Positions 1 to 7,530 of a DNA stretch of 64,000 bases are shown here, one piece after another; within the stretch, counting starts at the first letter, position 1; every line of letters begins with the position of its first letter. The notes below the pieces were generated by a model. That model ran no database searches and had not been told where the DNA came from. It saw only the letters and a program-made list of their open reading frames with translations. Both the position numbers and the translations under genes were made by a program. The stretch is taken from contig NZ_FRAX01000005.1 in NCBI RefSeq assembly GCF_900142465.1, forward strand, positions 124,001 to 188,000. Reading direction: 5' to 3'. Source of the stretch: Fibrobacter sp. UWH6. GTDB lineage: Bacteria; Fibrobacterota; Fibrobacteria; Fibrobacterales; Fibrobacteraceae.

Positions 1-1059
1 GGTATTTGTCTTGTGGGGACTTTCGATATGGAATACAACTTTTATGTTGTTCGAAATCTCCTTGACAGCCCGGGAACCTGCGGCCAGATATTTCGCCGTA
101 TTGGCGATTCCTGTTGCATTGCTCATGACACCGCTAACGGCCCCATCGGCCGCCTGAACGTTATTGCCCCAGCAACCCGTATTGCTCTTGGGAATTTCGC
201 GGAGCATGCCGTTGGTAATTTCGTTACCCACCTGCACCATTTCGGGCAAGGCACCTGCAGCCTGCAAAGCCAACAGAACATCCTTGGTGTAAGCATAAAC
301 GGAATCGGCCATGGCGTCAGAAGTTCTTACACCACGCCAACGTTCCGGAATAATCTGCTTGCCCGGATCGGCCCAGTTGTCGCTATAATGGAAATCCAGC
401 AGCAGCTTGAAACCCGCCGCCTTGGCCCGCTTTGCGTAAGCCACCACATGATCCTTGTCGCCAAACGCTTCCACATTTTGGGGGAATTCACCAGTCCCCT
501 GATTGCAACCCGGAGCGGCATAGCCATACCTGGCGCTGGGGCCCACAAAAGTCTTTAGGCGGATATAATTGAAACCGTGATCCCAGAGCAAATCAAAAAT
601 ATCCTTGGGCGTTCCATCCACATCCAAAACACGGATACCCTTGGCTTCATATTCCTGCATCTGGGAAACATCGGCACCAAGGATTTTGGAATACTCGGGA
701 TGAGAACGCAAACTGGAAGAAGAACCGGGAAGCGGTTCGTCCAAAGAACTGCTGGTAGGTTCATCCAAAGAACTGCTGATAGGTTCGTCTGCGGAACTGC
801 AGATGGGTCCGTCTGAAGAACTGCTTACAGAAGGTTCATCCGAGTAACTCAGAGGAATTTCGTCGGCAGAACTGCTGACGGACACGTCAACAAAACTACT
901 GGTCAAAAAATCGTCAGCTGAACTTTCTGGAAGAACCTCAAAAGAACTTTCCGGCAAAGGTTCATTGCCCAATTCATCAGGCAACGCCTCAGTGGAACTG
1001 CCGCCGCACCCGATCAAAGCCAGTGCAGCAAACCCAATAATACCCTTAATCTTTCCCAT
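1..1059 (-). CDS. GH53 arabinogalactan endo-beta-1,4-galactanase lipoprotein (C-terminus outside window)
   Basis: The first 353 codons of a secreted glycoside hydrolase family 53 enzyme, which in this family cleaves beta-1,4-galactan side chains of pectin. The signal peptide ends in a lipobox (LIGC, Cys18). A linker follows to about residue 125, made of repeated 'SSSxDEP' units typical of Fibrobacter secreted enzymes. The catalytic domain starts near residue 127 with GADVSQM, followed by the family motif LDFHYSDNWADPGKQ. The acid/base Glu is at about residue 280 in VGNEI. The second catalytic Glu would lie beyond base 1. The start is an ATG followed by a basic residue and a hydrophobic stretch. 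The gene stands alone; the next gene upstream on the same strand ends at 1130. Family assignment is confident; substrate preference is inferred from the family. Confidence 0.9.
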   Translation of the reverse strand, partial: MGKIKGIIGFAALALIGCGGSSTEALPDELGNEPLPESSFEVLPESSADDFLTSSFVDVSVSSSADEIPLSYSDEPSVSSSSDGPICSSADEPISSSLDEPTSSSLDEPLPGSSSSLRSHPEYSKILGADVSQMQEYEAKGIRVLDVDGTPKDIFDLLWDHGFNYIRLKTFVGPSARYGYAAPGCNQGTGEFPQNVEAFGDKDHVVAYAKRAKAAGFKLLLDFHYSDNWADPGKQIIPERWRGVRTSDAMADSVYAYTKDVLLALQAAGALPEMVQVGNEITNGMLREIPKSNTGCWGNNVQAADGAVSGVMSNATGIANTAKYLAAGSRAVKEISNNIKVVFHIESPHKTNT

Positions 1060-1129
1060 ACAGTTAAATTTACCCTTTTTACGGGGCAACATTCGTTAAC
1101 TGTTGGTAAAAAGTCAGCAGTTTATCGTT

Positions 1130-1768
1130 TTACAGAACCACTTTCAACGTCATGGCGCAAAACACAATCGTCGAAACGTAGTTAAGGACCTTCTTGAGAT
1201 AAACAAGATCCCTGGGCGCACGGAGGGAACCATCCTTGTAGTATACCTTGCCATGGAGCAACCAGAACATCTTTGCCTGAGATACCAAGGAAGGGCTGCC
1301 CAAGATAGACGTGTTTTCCATGACCGTGTACATGGCATTCCAATGTTTGCGCAGGATTGTACTGTTCAAAAGCATTCTGGGATTCTTATACAAGCCCAAT
1401 CGGATAAACTGTACGGAATCGGCCCGATCGGTATCCGTTCTTGCAGGGTAAAGCCTTACGTCTACAGATCCGTTATCAAGCTGCATATATCTTAGGCTGG
1501 CGCCACTTTCCGACAAAGTAACACACGTCGGAGCAACCAGGTTTCCATCGATATCCCTAGAGACAACGCCCATATCGTAAGGGCGAGATCCCCAGAAAGC
1601 ATCAAAGCGATACCGACTGGAACCTCCATCGCGCCCCTGGGGGGCAACGACGGCTTTGTATTGATCATTAAACCTGTTAGCCTTATCTTGTTTAAAGAAT
1701 CGGTTAAAGGTGAACTGGCCGAAAAACTGAAAAGCATCAAATGCTTTCATTTTCTCATGTACATTCAT
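1130..1768 (-). CDS. Hypothetical protein, about 212 aa
   Basis: An uninterrupted reading frame with no family I recognise. The ATG at 1768 is preferred over a longer frame that begins at 1801 because an AGGTAAG ribosome-binding site lies about 7 nt upstream. The protein has a basic/aromatic N-terminal third, a middle rich in Arg-Tyr-Asp, and a hydrophobic C-terminal 20 residues ending MTLKVVL, which could be a membrane anchor or a buried strand. There is no signal peptide and no obvious catalytic motif. It lies between the galactanase gene and a divergent methyltransferase, with about 220 nt of AT-rich spacer upstream. Coding status rests on frame length, RBS and a plausible composition. Confidence 0.6.
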   Translation of the reverse strand: MNVHEKMKAFDAFQFFGQFTFNRFFKQDKANRFNDQYKAVVAPQGRDGGSSRYRFDAFWGSRPYDMGVVSRDIDGNLVAPTCVTLSESGASLRYMQLDNGSVDVRLYPARTDTDRADSVQFIRLGLYKNPRMLLNSTILRKHWNAMYTVMENTSILGSPSLVSQAKMFWLLHGKVYYKDGSLRAPRDLVYLKKVLNYVSTIVFCAMTLKVVL

Positions 1769-1992
1769 ACACTTACCTAAGATTGGGAATCCAACTACCA
1801 AAACAATAAATTTGACTCACCAATCCCACTGAATCAAATCTGGCGACAAAGATAAAAAATCTTAACATTCGTTGCGAGGGTGTCAACGATTACTTTTTTA
1901 CTACATATCAACAACTTTTCAATACTTTTAGATTACTTTTAAAAACATTTTTCTAGCACAAATCCCTTTCAACAAAAGCTAAATTTGCAACA

Positions 1993-3336
1993 ATGCTTTA
2001 TTCCGACCTGCTCATATCCCCTGCCGTACAAGAATTCATCCTCAGCGCCATCAAGAAGAAGATGGATGCCCTGCAAATTTCTACAGCACTGAACAAGGCC
2101 GGATACAGCAATGAAGAACGGGCCGCCATCATGGACTACATGATGTTGGTCCCCAAATTTCGTGAAAAGTTTTTTGGCGAAGCCGGCAAGAAATCAGGCA
2201 ACGACGCCTTTTTGCTATGCGACCGCCTAGCTTTGGAACAGAGTACCGCCCAGGATATCGGCCGTTACAAGGCAAACCTGTGGCAAGCGGGAGCCGAAAA
2301 CATTGGCGAAAGCCCGCGGGTACACGACCTCTGCTGCGGCATGGGCGGCGACAGTTTCTTTATCCCCCAGAATTTCAAAGTGACTGGCGTAGACCTGGAC
2401 CCCGACCGTCTGCAGATGTACGCCTACAACACAGAAAATTTCCGCGGCGAATCCAGTTCGACGATCTCCGGGGACGTTCGAGAAATCGCCCGCAAAAATG
2501 GCGACTCCCCCGCACAAGAAAAAGCAGACTTCTTTACCATCGACCCTGCCCGTCGTGCCGTAGAAGGCGAAAACCAGCGTGACCTCCGCAATCTCACCCC
2601 CACCTTCGAAGAGGTTCTTGAAATTTCAAGGCACTACAAGGGCGGCATGGCAAAACTTCCTCCCGGCTACCCCACCAACGAAATTCCCCAGGATGCAGAA
2701 CTGGTTTACCTAGGAAGCCACGCCGACTGCCGCGAATTGCTGGTGCTGTTTGGCGCATTGGCAAAGAACCCCGGAAAAGTTCGGGCCATCATGGTGGATA
2801 AAAATGGCGAGGTTGTAAAAGCCGCAGATGGTACGGATGCAATCTGGCAGGGAACGCTAACCGAGATACAGGCAGCCTCCAACAAGGACGCCGAACACGA
2901 TCTGCCCGGCTGCGAAAGAAGTTTCCGCAACGCCACCAGCGAAAGCGACTTGCCCGTCGGCGAAGTTTCGGAATACCTGGCAGAACCGACGGCACTGCTG
3001 ATCCGCAGCCACCTTTTTGGAAGCGTGGCCCAGGCCGCAAACTCAGACGCCCACCTGATTTCAGAAGGCATCGCCTACGTGGCAAGCGAAAGTCCGCTCC
3101 CCTCCCCCGCCTTTGCCAACTTCAAGATTCTTGACAACTGCGAAATCGCCACCAGCGCCGTCCGCGATATGCTCAAGCGACATAACATCGGCAAGCTGAC
3201 CCTAAAGCTTCGCGGTGTAAAGGTAGACCCCACCGAAGAAATCAAGAGGCTAAAGCCCAAGGGCAAGAAAGAAGCCATACTTTTCTACACCCGTCACAAA
3301 GGCGAGAAAATCGCAATCCTGGCAGAACGAGTTTAA
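1993..3336 (+). CDS. Class I SAM-dependent methyltransferase with THUMP-like C-terminal domain
   Basis: A 447-residue protein of the FCB-group family that pairs a Rossmann methyltransferase with a C-terminal THUMP-like domain, a module usually found in RNA-modifying enzymes. The SAM-binding motif I is DLCCGMGGDS (about residue 112), followed by the acidic loop VTGVDLDPDR. A DPAR motif (about residue 182) sits where N-methyltransferases have DPPR or DPPY. The last 100 residues (DNCEIATSAVRDML, then LKLRGVKVDPTEEIKRL) match the THUMP-like region. An RNA substrate is inferred from the domain; the target is unknown. It is a single gene followed by a strong terminator at 3341. Confidence 0.82.
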   Translation: MLYSDLLISPAVQEFILSAIKKKMDALQISTALNKAGYSNEERAAIMDYMMLVPKFREKFFGEAGKKSGNDAFLLCDRLALEQSTAQDIGRYKANLWQAGAENIGESPRVHDLCCGMGGDSFFIPQNFKVTGVDLDPDRLQMYAYNTENFRGESSSTISGDVREIARKNGDSPAQEKADFFTIDPARRAVEGENQRDLRNLTPTFEEVLEISRHYKGGMAKLPPGYPTNEIPQDAELVYLGSHADCRELLVLFGALAKNPGKVRAIMVDKNGEVVKAADGTDAIWQGTLTEIQAASNKDAEHDLPGCERSFRNATSESDLPVGEVSEYLAEPTALLIRSHLFGSVAQAANSDAHLISEGIAYVASESPLPSPAFANFKILDNCEIATSAVRDMLKRHNIGKLTLKLRGVKVDPTEEIKRLKPKGKKEAILFYTRHKGEKIAILAERV

Positions 3337-3340
3337 AAAA

Positions 3341-3377
3341 GACCTCCGGAGTTTTGAACTTCGGAGGCTTATTTTTT
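3341..3377 (+). terminator. Rho-independent terminator of the methyltransferase gene
   Basis: A stem of CCTCCGGAGT pairing with ACTTCGGAGG around a TTTGA loop is followed a few bases later by a run of six T. It starts 5 nt after the stop codon. Confidence 0.85.
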
Positions 3378-3525
3378 AGCGAATCGCCATTCCCCGTGAA
3401 AATGGTTCCATAACTTTTATAGAAACCCGTCGGATAGGCCGAAAAGCCATATTTAATTATCAATGGTCACAAAAAAAACTCCGATTTTACATTTTATACA
3501 AAACATTTCCATGTTTTCATGGCTA

Positions 3526-3560
3526 GGTATCAGATACAAGATATGAGATACCAGATATGA
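3526..3560. repeat. Degenerate heptamer array (GATAYSA-type), five units
   Basis: Five consecutive 7-mers in perfect register: GGTATCA, GATACAA, GATATGA, GATACCA, GATATGA. It belongs to the family of heptamer islands found in at least seven other spacers of this window. Confidence 0.75.
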
Positions 3561-3592
3561 GTTTTTATTATCGCGCCGATGACGCCTAATGT
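3559..3592 (+). repeat. 34-nt segment repeated at 5153-5185
   Basis: GAGTTTTT, 2-3 spacer bases, then ATCGYGCCRAYGACGCC and TAAYGT. The second copy lies in the same orientation downstream of ung and differs by four transitions and a small indel in the T run. The two copies bracket the CAP gene and ung. Confidence 0.65.
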
Positions 3593-3630
3593 CACCCAGA
3601 GGGAGCACAGGGTCTCGTGCGACCATGGGA

Positions 3631-3649
3631 TTCTGAAACAAGTTCAGAA
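3631..3649. repeat. REP-like palindrome
   Basis: TTCTGAA ACAAG TTCAGAA is a perfect 7-bp stem with a 5-nt loop. The context (GGGATTCTGAAACAAG, then GAACGACCC) resembles the interspersed palindromic elements of the form 'CTGAAACAAGTTCAG' seen in many bacterial genomes. Only this one copy is in the window. Confidence 0.55.
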
Positions 3650-3709
3650 CGACCCACGGCGAGAAGGTTTGTTGTGACATTCCGGCGTTCTTATATTATT
3701 TTTTCTTGT

Positions 3710-4447
3710 ATGTTCAAGCTTTTCCCTATCTTTACAGTTTCTGCAGCATTGATGTTCGTTGCCTGCGGTGACGATTCCTCCAGCGTTTCCGTCCAAGACG
3801 AAACCTCATCCTGTTCTAATTATCAGTCTGCGGAAACATCCTCCAGTTCCCCAAAAGAAGACGGAAATATTAGCGCAAGCAGTTCATCCAACAACGGATC
3901 TTCCGCAACCCCGGCAAGCAGCGAGTCAACGACCGTTCCGGCAAGCAGCGAATCCTTGACAAGCAATTCCTCCAGCAGCCAGGCTTCCACGCCGGCAAGC
4001 AGTGAAACTGCAGAAGCATCGGATTGGCGCAGTTACTGCCTAGACGTAATTAACAAGTACCGCACCTCAGAAGGTCTGACGTCCCTAGTTCTTGCCCCCG
4101 AAGCAAAGCAGACTTGTGTCGAAGAACAGGCCGCAGCCGACCTTAAGGCAAACTCGGCCCATGGTCATTTCGGGGACTGCGGTGAATTTGCCCAGAACTC
4201 CGGCCCCAACATCTCACTTTCCTGGATGGGAACCGAAGAGAAAATCGTGGACTACTACCTAGAAATGATGTGGAACGAAAAGAAGTTGGTGGAAAGCGGC
4301 CAGCGCGACCCCAACAAATCGGAAGACTACTCCTACATCGGTCATTATCTCAACATGAGCAGTACCAAGTACAGTTCCGTCGCCTGCGGCATCGCAAAAT
4401 CCTCAGACGGAAAGACCGGCTGGTTTAACGTTAATTTCCACAAGTAG
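3710..4447 (+). CDS. CAP/SCP-domain lipoprotein
   Basis: A 246-residue secreted protein of the CAP superfamily (cysteine-rich secretory / SCP-like). The start at 3710 is chosen over an upstream in-frame ATG because it gives a clean lipoprotein signal, MFKLFPIFTVSAALMFVAC, with the lipidated Cys at residue 19. Residues 25-105 are a Ser/Ala/Thr linker containing repeats of TPASSE. The CAP domain follows: INKYRTSEGL helix, AHGHFGDCGEFAQN (metal-site His and partner), MMWNEK and GHYLNM. Bacterial CAP proteins are of uncertain function; a cell-surface role is inferred. Only 2 nt separate its stop from ung, so the two are probably co-transcribed. Confidence 0.82.
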   Translation: MFKLFPIFTVSAALMFVACGDDSSSVSVQDETSSCSNYQSAETSSSSPKEDGNISASSSSNNGSSATPASSESTTVPASSESLTSNSSSSQASTPASSETAEASDWRSYCLDVINKYRTSEGLTSLVLAPEAKQTCVEEQAAADLKANSAHGHFGDCGEFAQNSGPNISLSWMGTEEKIVDYYLEMMWNEKKLVESGQRDPNKSEDYSYIGHYLNMSSTKYSSVACGIAKSSDGKTGWFNVNFHK

Positions 4448-4449
4448 TT

Positions 4450-5127
4450 ATGGCTGTAAAACTCGAAGAATCCTGGCTGAACCTGCTCAGCGACCAATTT
4501 GAGCAGGATTATTTCAAACAAATTAAGAATACGCTTTTAGACGAACGCGCCAAACAGCATGTGGTGTATCCGCCGGCCTCTAAAATTTTCGCAGCGCTGG
4601 ACTTCTGCCCTGTAGACAAGGTCAAGGCCGTTATCATCGGACAGGACCCGTACCACAACCCGGGTCAGGCCCATGGCCTCTGCTTTTCTGTACCCATGGG
4701 AATCGAGCCGCCCCCTTCGCTGATCAACATTTTCAAGGAACTGCACGACGACCTGGGAATCAACCCGCCGCCCCATGGCAATCTGGAATCCTGGGCTCAG
4801 CAGGGGATCTTGCTTTTGAATGCATCCCTGACAGTTCGCGCCCACCAGGCCGCAAGCCACGCGGGAATCGGTTGGCAGCAATTTACTGACACCATCATCA
4901 AGAGGCTTTCGGCCACCCGCGAAAACCTGGTGTTCCTTTTGTGGGGCAGTTTCGCCATCAAGAAGCAGGAGTTGGTGGCTCCCGGCCGCGGGCATCTGAT
5001 CTTGACCGCACCCCACCCCAGCCCCCTTTCGGCCTACCGCGGTTTCTTTGGTTGTAAGCACTTCAGCAAGGCAAACGCCTACCTGCAAAGTAAAGGGCTG
5101 GAGCCCATTGACTGGTCGATTGGGTAG
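4450..5127 (+). CDS. ung: Uracil-DNA glycosylase (family 1)
   Basis: Removes uracil from DNA to start base-excision repair. The 225-residue length is normal. The water-activating loop GQDPYHNPGQAHGLCFSVP sits near residue 64, and the minor-groove loop HPSPLSAYRGFFGCKHF near residue 188 carries the catalytic His. A heptamer array begins at its stop codon. Confidence 0.97.
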   Translation: MAVKLEESWLNLLSDQFEQDYFKQIKNTLLDERAKQHVVYPPASKIFAALDFCPVDKVKAVIIGQDPYHNPGQAHGLCFSVPMGIEPPPSLINIFKELHDDLGINPPPHGNLESWAQQGILLLNASLTVRAHQAASHAGIGWQQFTDTIIKRLSATRENLVFLLWGSFAIKKQELVAPGRGHLILTAPHPSPLSAYRGFFGCKHFSKANAYLQSKGLEPIDWSIG

Positions 5128-5240
5128 TAGGAAGTAGACAGTAGGTAGATGGGAGTTTTTTTATCGTGCCAACGACGCCTAACGTTATATCATATTTTGT
5201 AATTCGTAATTATTCACTGTTCACTCTTCATTGTTCGCTG
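5124..5240. repeat. Two heptamer arrays plus shared segment downstream of ung
   Basis: First array 5124-5151: GTAGTAG, GAAGTAG, ACAGTAG, GTAGATG. It includes the ung stop codon (5125-5127). The 33-nt segment 5153-5185 is the second copy of the repeat at 3559. Second array 5199-5240: GTAATTC, GTAATTA, TTCACTG, TTCACTC, TTCATTG, TTCGCTG. Each array is in strict 7-nt register, with a different theme. Confidence 0.75.
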
Positions 5241-5274
5241 CCCTTATCTCTCCCCTTTTTTTATATTTGAACTC

Positions 5275-5598
5275 ATGAGTCATAAGAATACATTTGCACG
5301 TCTCGTGCTTTTTATTGTACTGGGCTTGATTATCGGCGGTGTCCTGGGAGAATGCCTGGGAGTGCTGTTCGGTCAACTCGGTGAATTGATGAATGCGGGT
5401 GGTTACAACAATATCGTTCACAACGTGTTTGTTACAGCTTTTCCCTTTAATATCGGTTTTCCCGACAAGCCGGAACCCGTGGTTCTTGACTTGTACATGA
5501 TCAAGATTGCCTTTGGCGTTGGCTTCAAGATTAACTTCGCCAGCATCATCGGCATGGTTGTCGGCATCTACATTATGAAATGGTCCGGAGAAAGGTAA
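5275..5598 (+). CDS. DUF4321-type small membrane protein
   Basis: A 107-residue protein with two hydrophobic segments: residues 8-30 (LVLFIVLGLIIGGVLGECLG), and a C-terminal segment around residues 80-102 (NFASIIGMVVGIYIMKW). The arrangement of an N-terminal helix, a soluble loop and a second helix matches DUF4321, a family of unknown function. The stop codon overlaps the gatA start by one base (TAATG), so the two are translationally coupled. A link to tRNA amidation is not implied by the sequence. Confidence 0.7.
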   Translation: MSHKNTFARLVLFIVLGLIIGGVLGECLGVLFGQLGELMNAGGYNNIVHNVFVTAFPFNIGFPDKPEPVVLDLYMIKIAFGVGFKINFASIIGMVVGIYIMKWSGER

Positions 5599-7016
5599 TG
5601 ATTACTATTGAAGAATTGCAAGCTCAATTGGCTAGCGGCGCCACAACTTCTGTGAAGCTCACTGAAGAAGCTCTGGCTAAGGTCGAAGCTACTAAGAATT
5701 TGAACGCCTACATTTCCGTTCTCAACGAACGTGCTTTGGAAAAGGCTGCTGAATCCGACAAGCGTCGCGCCGAAGGCAAGACCCTGGGTGCTCTTGACGG
5801 CATCCCCGTCGCCATCAAGGACAATATGTGCCTGGTCGGAACCCGCACCACCGCCGCTTCCAAAATTCTTGAAAATTTCGTGGCCCCCTACACCGCTACC
5901 GCTGTCGAAAAGCTGGAAGCTGCAGGCGCCATCATCATCGGTAAGACCAACATGGACGAATTCGCCATGGGTTCTTCCAATGAAACCTCTTATTTCGGTC
6001 CTGTTAAGAACCCTCTGGATGAAACCCGCGTTCCGGGTGGTTCCTCCGGTGGTTCTGCCGTAGCTGTTGCCAGCGGTACCGTCGCCTGCGCACTTGGTTC
6101 CGACACTGGTGGATCTATCCGTCAGCCCGCCGCCTGCACTGGCGTCGTGGGTCTGAAGCCCACCTACGGCCGCGTTTCCCGTTACGGTCTGTTGGCCTAC
6201 GCCAGCTCCCTGGACCAGATCGGCCCCTTCGGTTCTACCGTCAAGGACGCAGCAATCTTGATGAACGCTATTGTTGGCGTTGACCCCCATGACAACACCA
6301 CCAGCACCCGCCCCGCAGAAGACTTTACTGCAAAGCTGGACGCTGGCGTGAAAGGCAAGGTCATTGGCGTTCCTAAGGAATACTTCGCCGAAGGTCTTGA
6401 TCCTGAATGCAAGGCAGCCATCGAAGCCATGCTGAAGAAGCTGGAAGCCGAAGGTGCCACCATCAAGGAAGTAAGCCTCCCCAACATCGGCAACGCAGTT
6501 TCCAGTTACTACATCATTGCAACTGCAGAAGCTAGCTCCAACCTTTCCCGCTACGACGGCGTTCGCTACGGTTACCGCAGCAAGGATGCCCGCAAGCTGA
6601 TCGACCTGTACTCCATGAGCCGCAGCGAAGCTTTCGGTAAGGAAGTGCAGCGCCGTATCCTCCTGGGTAGCTATGTGCTTTCCGCAGGCTTCTACGATGC
6701 CTACTACGTTCAGGCTCAGAAGGTCCGTCGCCTCATTACCGACGACTTCAACAAGGCTTTCGAAGAATGCGACGTAATCGCCAGCCCCACCATGCCGGGT
6801 CTCCCGCTGAAATGTGGCATGAACGAAAGCGACCCCATGGCCGTTTACTTGAGCGACATCTACACCGTTAGCCTGAACCTGGCCGGTCTCCCCGGCGTAA
6901 GCGTTCCTTGCGGTATGGCTGGCGGCCTGCCCGTTGGCCTGCAGTGGATCGGCAAGCCCTTCCAGGAAGCCGACCTGCTCAGCGTCGCTGCTGCAACTGA
7001 GAAGCTTGCAAAGTGA
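5598..7016 (+). CDS. gatA: Asp-tRNA(Asn)/Glu-tRNA(Gln) amidotransferase subunit A
   Basis: The glutaminase subunit of GatCAB, which releases ammonia from glutamine to convert Glu-tRNA(Gln) and/or Asp-tRNA(Asn) to the correct amide. The amidase signature is intact: Lys in AIKDN (about residue 74), the Ser/cis-Ser loop PGGSSGGSAVAVASG (about residue 148) and GSDTGGSIRQPAAC (about residue 167). The start at 5598 overlaps the upstream stop; a frame extension 18 nt upstream lies inside the previous gene. gatB and gatC are not in the window. The last five codons are duplicated 80 nt downstream. Confidence 0.96.
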   Translation: MITIEELQAQLASGATTSVKLTEEALAKVEATKNLNAYISVLNERALEKAAESDKRRAEGKTLGALDGIPVAIKDNMCLVGTRTTAASKILENFVAPYTATAVEKLEAAGAIIIGKTNMDEFAMGSSNETSYFGPVKNPLDETRVPGGSSGGSAVAVASGTVACALGSDTGGSIRQPAACTGVVGLKPTYGRVSRYGLLAYASSLDQIGPFGSTVKDAAILMNAIVGVDPHDNTTSTRPAEDFTAKLDAGVKGKVIGVPKEYFAEGLDPECKAAIEAMLKKLEAEGATIKEVSLPNIGNAVSSYYIIATAEASSNLSRYDGVRYGYRSKDARKLIDLYSMSRSEAFGKEVQRRILLGSYVLSAGFYDAYYVQAQKVRRLITDDFNKAFEECDVIASPTMPGLPLKCGMNESDPMAVYLSDIYTVSLNLAGLPGVSVPCGMAGGLPVGLQWIGKPFQEADLLSVAAATEKLAK

Positions 7017-7097
7017 GGGTTGCGCCGACAAGCAAATTTGTCGGCATGACCGAACGCAGCAGCGGACGCCAAAGGCGTCAAAAGCTTGCAAAGTGAG
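7002..7097. repeat. 16-bp direct repeat of the gatA 3' end flanking a 64-bp palindromic insert
   Basis: AAGCTTGCAAAGTGAG occurs at 7002-7017 (last gatA codons, stop and one base) and again at 7082-7097, exactly 80 bp apart. The 64 bp between hold two perfect palindromes: GCCGACA...TGTCGGC (7024-7045) and GACGCC AAA GGCGTC (7065-7079). This is the layout of a small insertion that duplicated its target, or of an excision/recombination scar. Confidence 0.7.
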
Positions 7098-7227
7098 CCT
7101 GCACGAGGAAGCGCCGCGATTAATGCCGCAGACCTTCGCAAGCAGCTCGCCTCACCTGCATGTTTACGCGGGACAAAGAGCCTGCATGGGTCGCCCCCTC
7201 TAAAAAGCGCAGTACACATAATTTATT

Positions 7228-7257
7228 AAGGATTCGCCCCTCGGGGTGGATCCTTTT
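7228..7257 (+). terminator. Rho-independent terminator downstream of gatA
   Basis: AAGGAT-TCG-CCCC loop TC GGGG-TGG-ATCCTT, followed by T residues. It lies 212 nt after gatA, beyond the direct-repeat scar, and would end the DUF4321-gatA transcript. Confidence 0.8.
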
Positions 7258-7307
7258 TTGTTTCAGGAGGTTCTCTACAACGAAAAAAAGATACTAAACA
7301 GAATTTA

Positions 7308-7526
7308 TACCCATAAAAAATGATCCTTTTCAATTCTTATAGGTAAAATTATAAACAAACTAACACAAAATTTAACCAAATCAGGAAAAAAAGCCCTACA
7401 CTACCTATAACAAAACCAGTATTCAAGTCTGTTATAGGTAATTCAAAAAAAAACATCTTTACAAATAACCAGGTTCCGACCCAAATTATACCCATAATAC
7501 ACCAAATACATTCCAATTTATAGGTA
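7308..7526. promoter_or_regulatory. Three spaced inverted repeats upstream of the PD-(D/E)XK gene
   Basis: Three copies of an inverted repeat with arms TACCYATAA and TTATAGGTA. Copy 1: 7308-7316 / 7337-7345. Copy 2: 7402-7410 / 7432-7440, where the arms are perfect and extend one more base pair. Copy 3: 7489-7497 / 7518-7526. The arm-to-arm gap is 20, 21 and 20 nt. The gap sequences are unrelated while the arms are kept, which argues for a binding site or RNA structure rather than a recent duplication. The right arm of copy 3 contains the AGG of the ribosome-binding site, 4 nt before the ATG at 7531. The surrounding 270 nt are AT-rich with no gene. An operator for autoregulation is an inference. 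Confidence 0.65.
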
Positions 7527-7530
7527 AAAA

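Larger units (their letters stand above)
3378..3709. other. Gene-free 330-nt spacer with three repeat types
   Basis: No reading frame here looks real. The first 140 nt are AT-rich and featureless. Then come a heptamer array (3526-3560), a 34-nt segment shared with the spacer downstream of ung (3559-3592), and a REP-like palindrome (3631-3649). The last 30 nt (TATATTATTTTTTCTTGT) lead into the CAP-domain gene and may hold its promoter. Confidence 0.6.

Noticed and set aside
3617-3709. N-terminal extension of the CAP lipoprotein from an upstream ATG
   Set aside because: The extension runs through the REP-like palindrome and places 31 polar residues before an otherwise perfect lipoprotein signal peptide.
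6934-7203. Open frame overlapping the end of gatA and running through the 16-bp direct repeat
   Set aside because: It lies out of frame with gatA, has no RBS, and crosses the palindromic insert. The composition is not protein-like.
7308-7526. CRISPR-like array
   Set aside because: Only three units, arms are inverted rather than direct repeats, module spacing is uneven (94 and 87 bp), and no cas gene is nearby.
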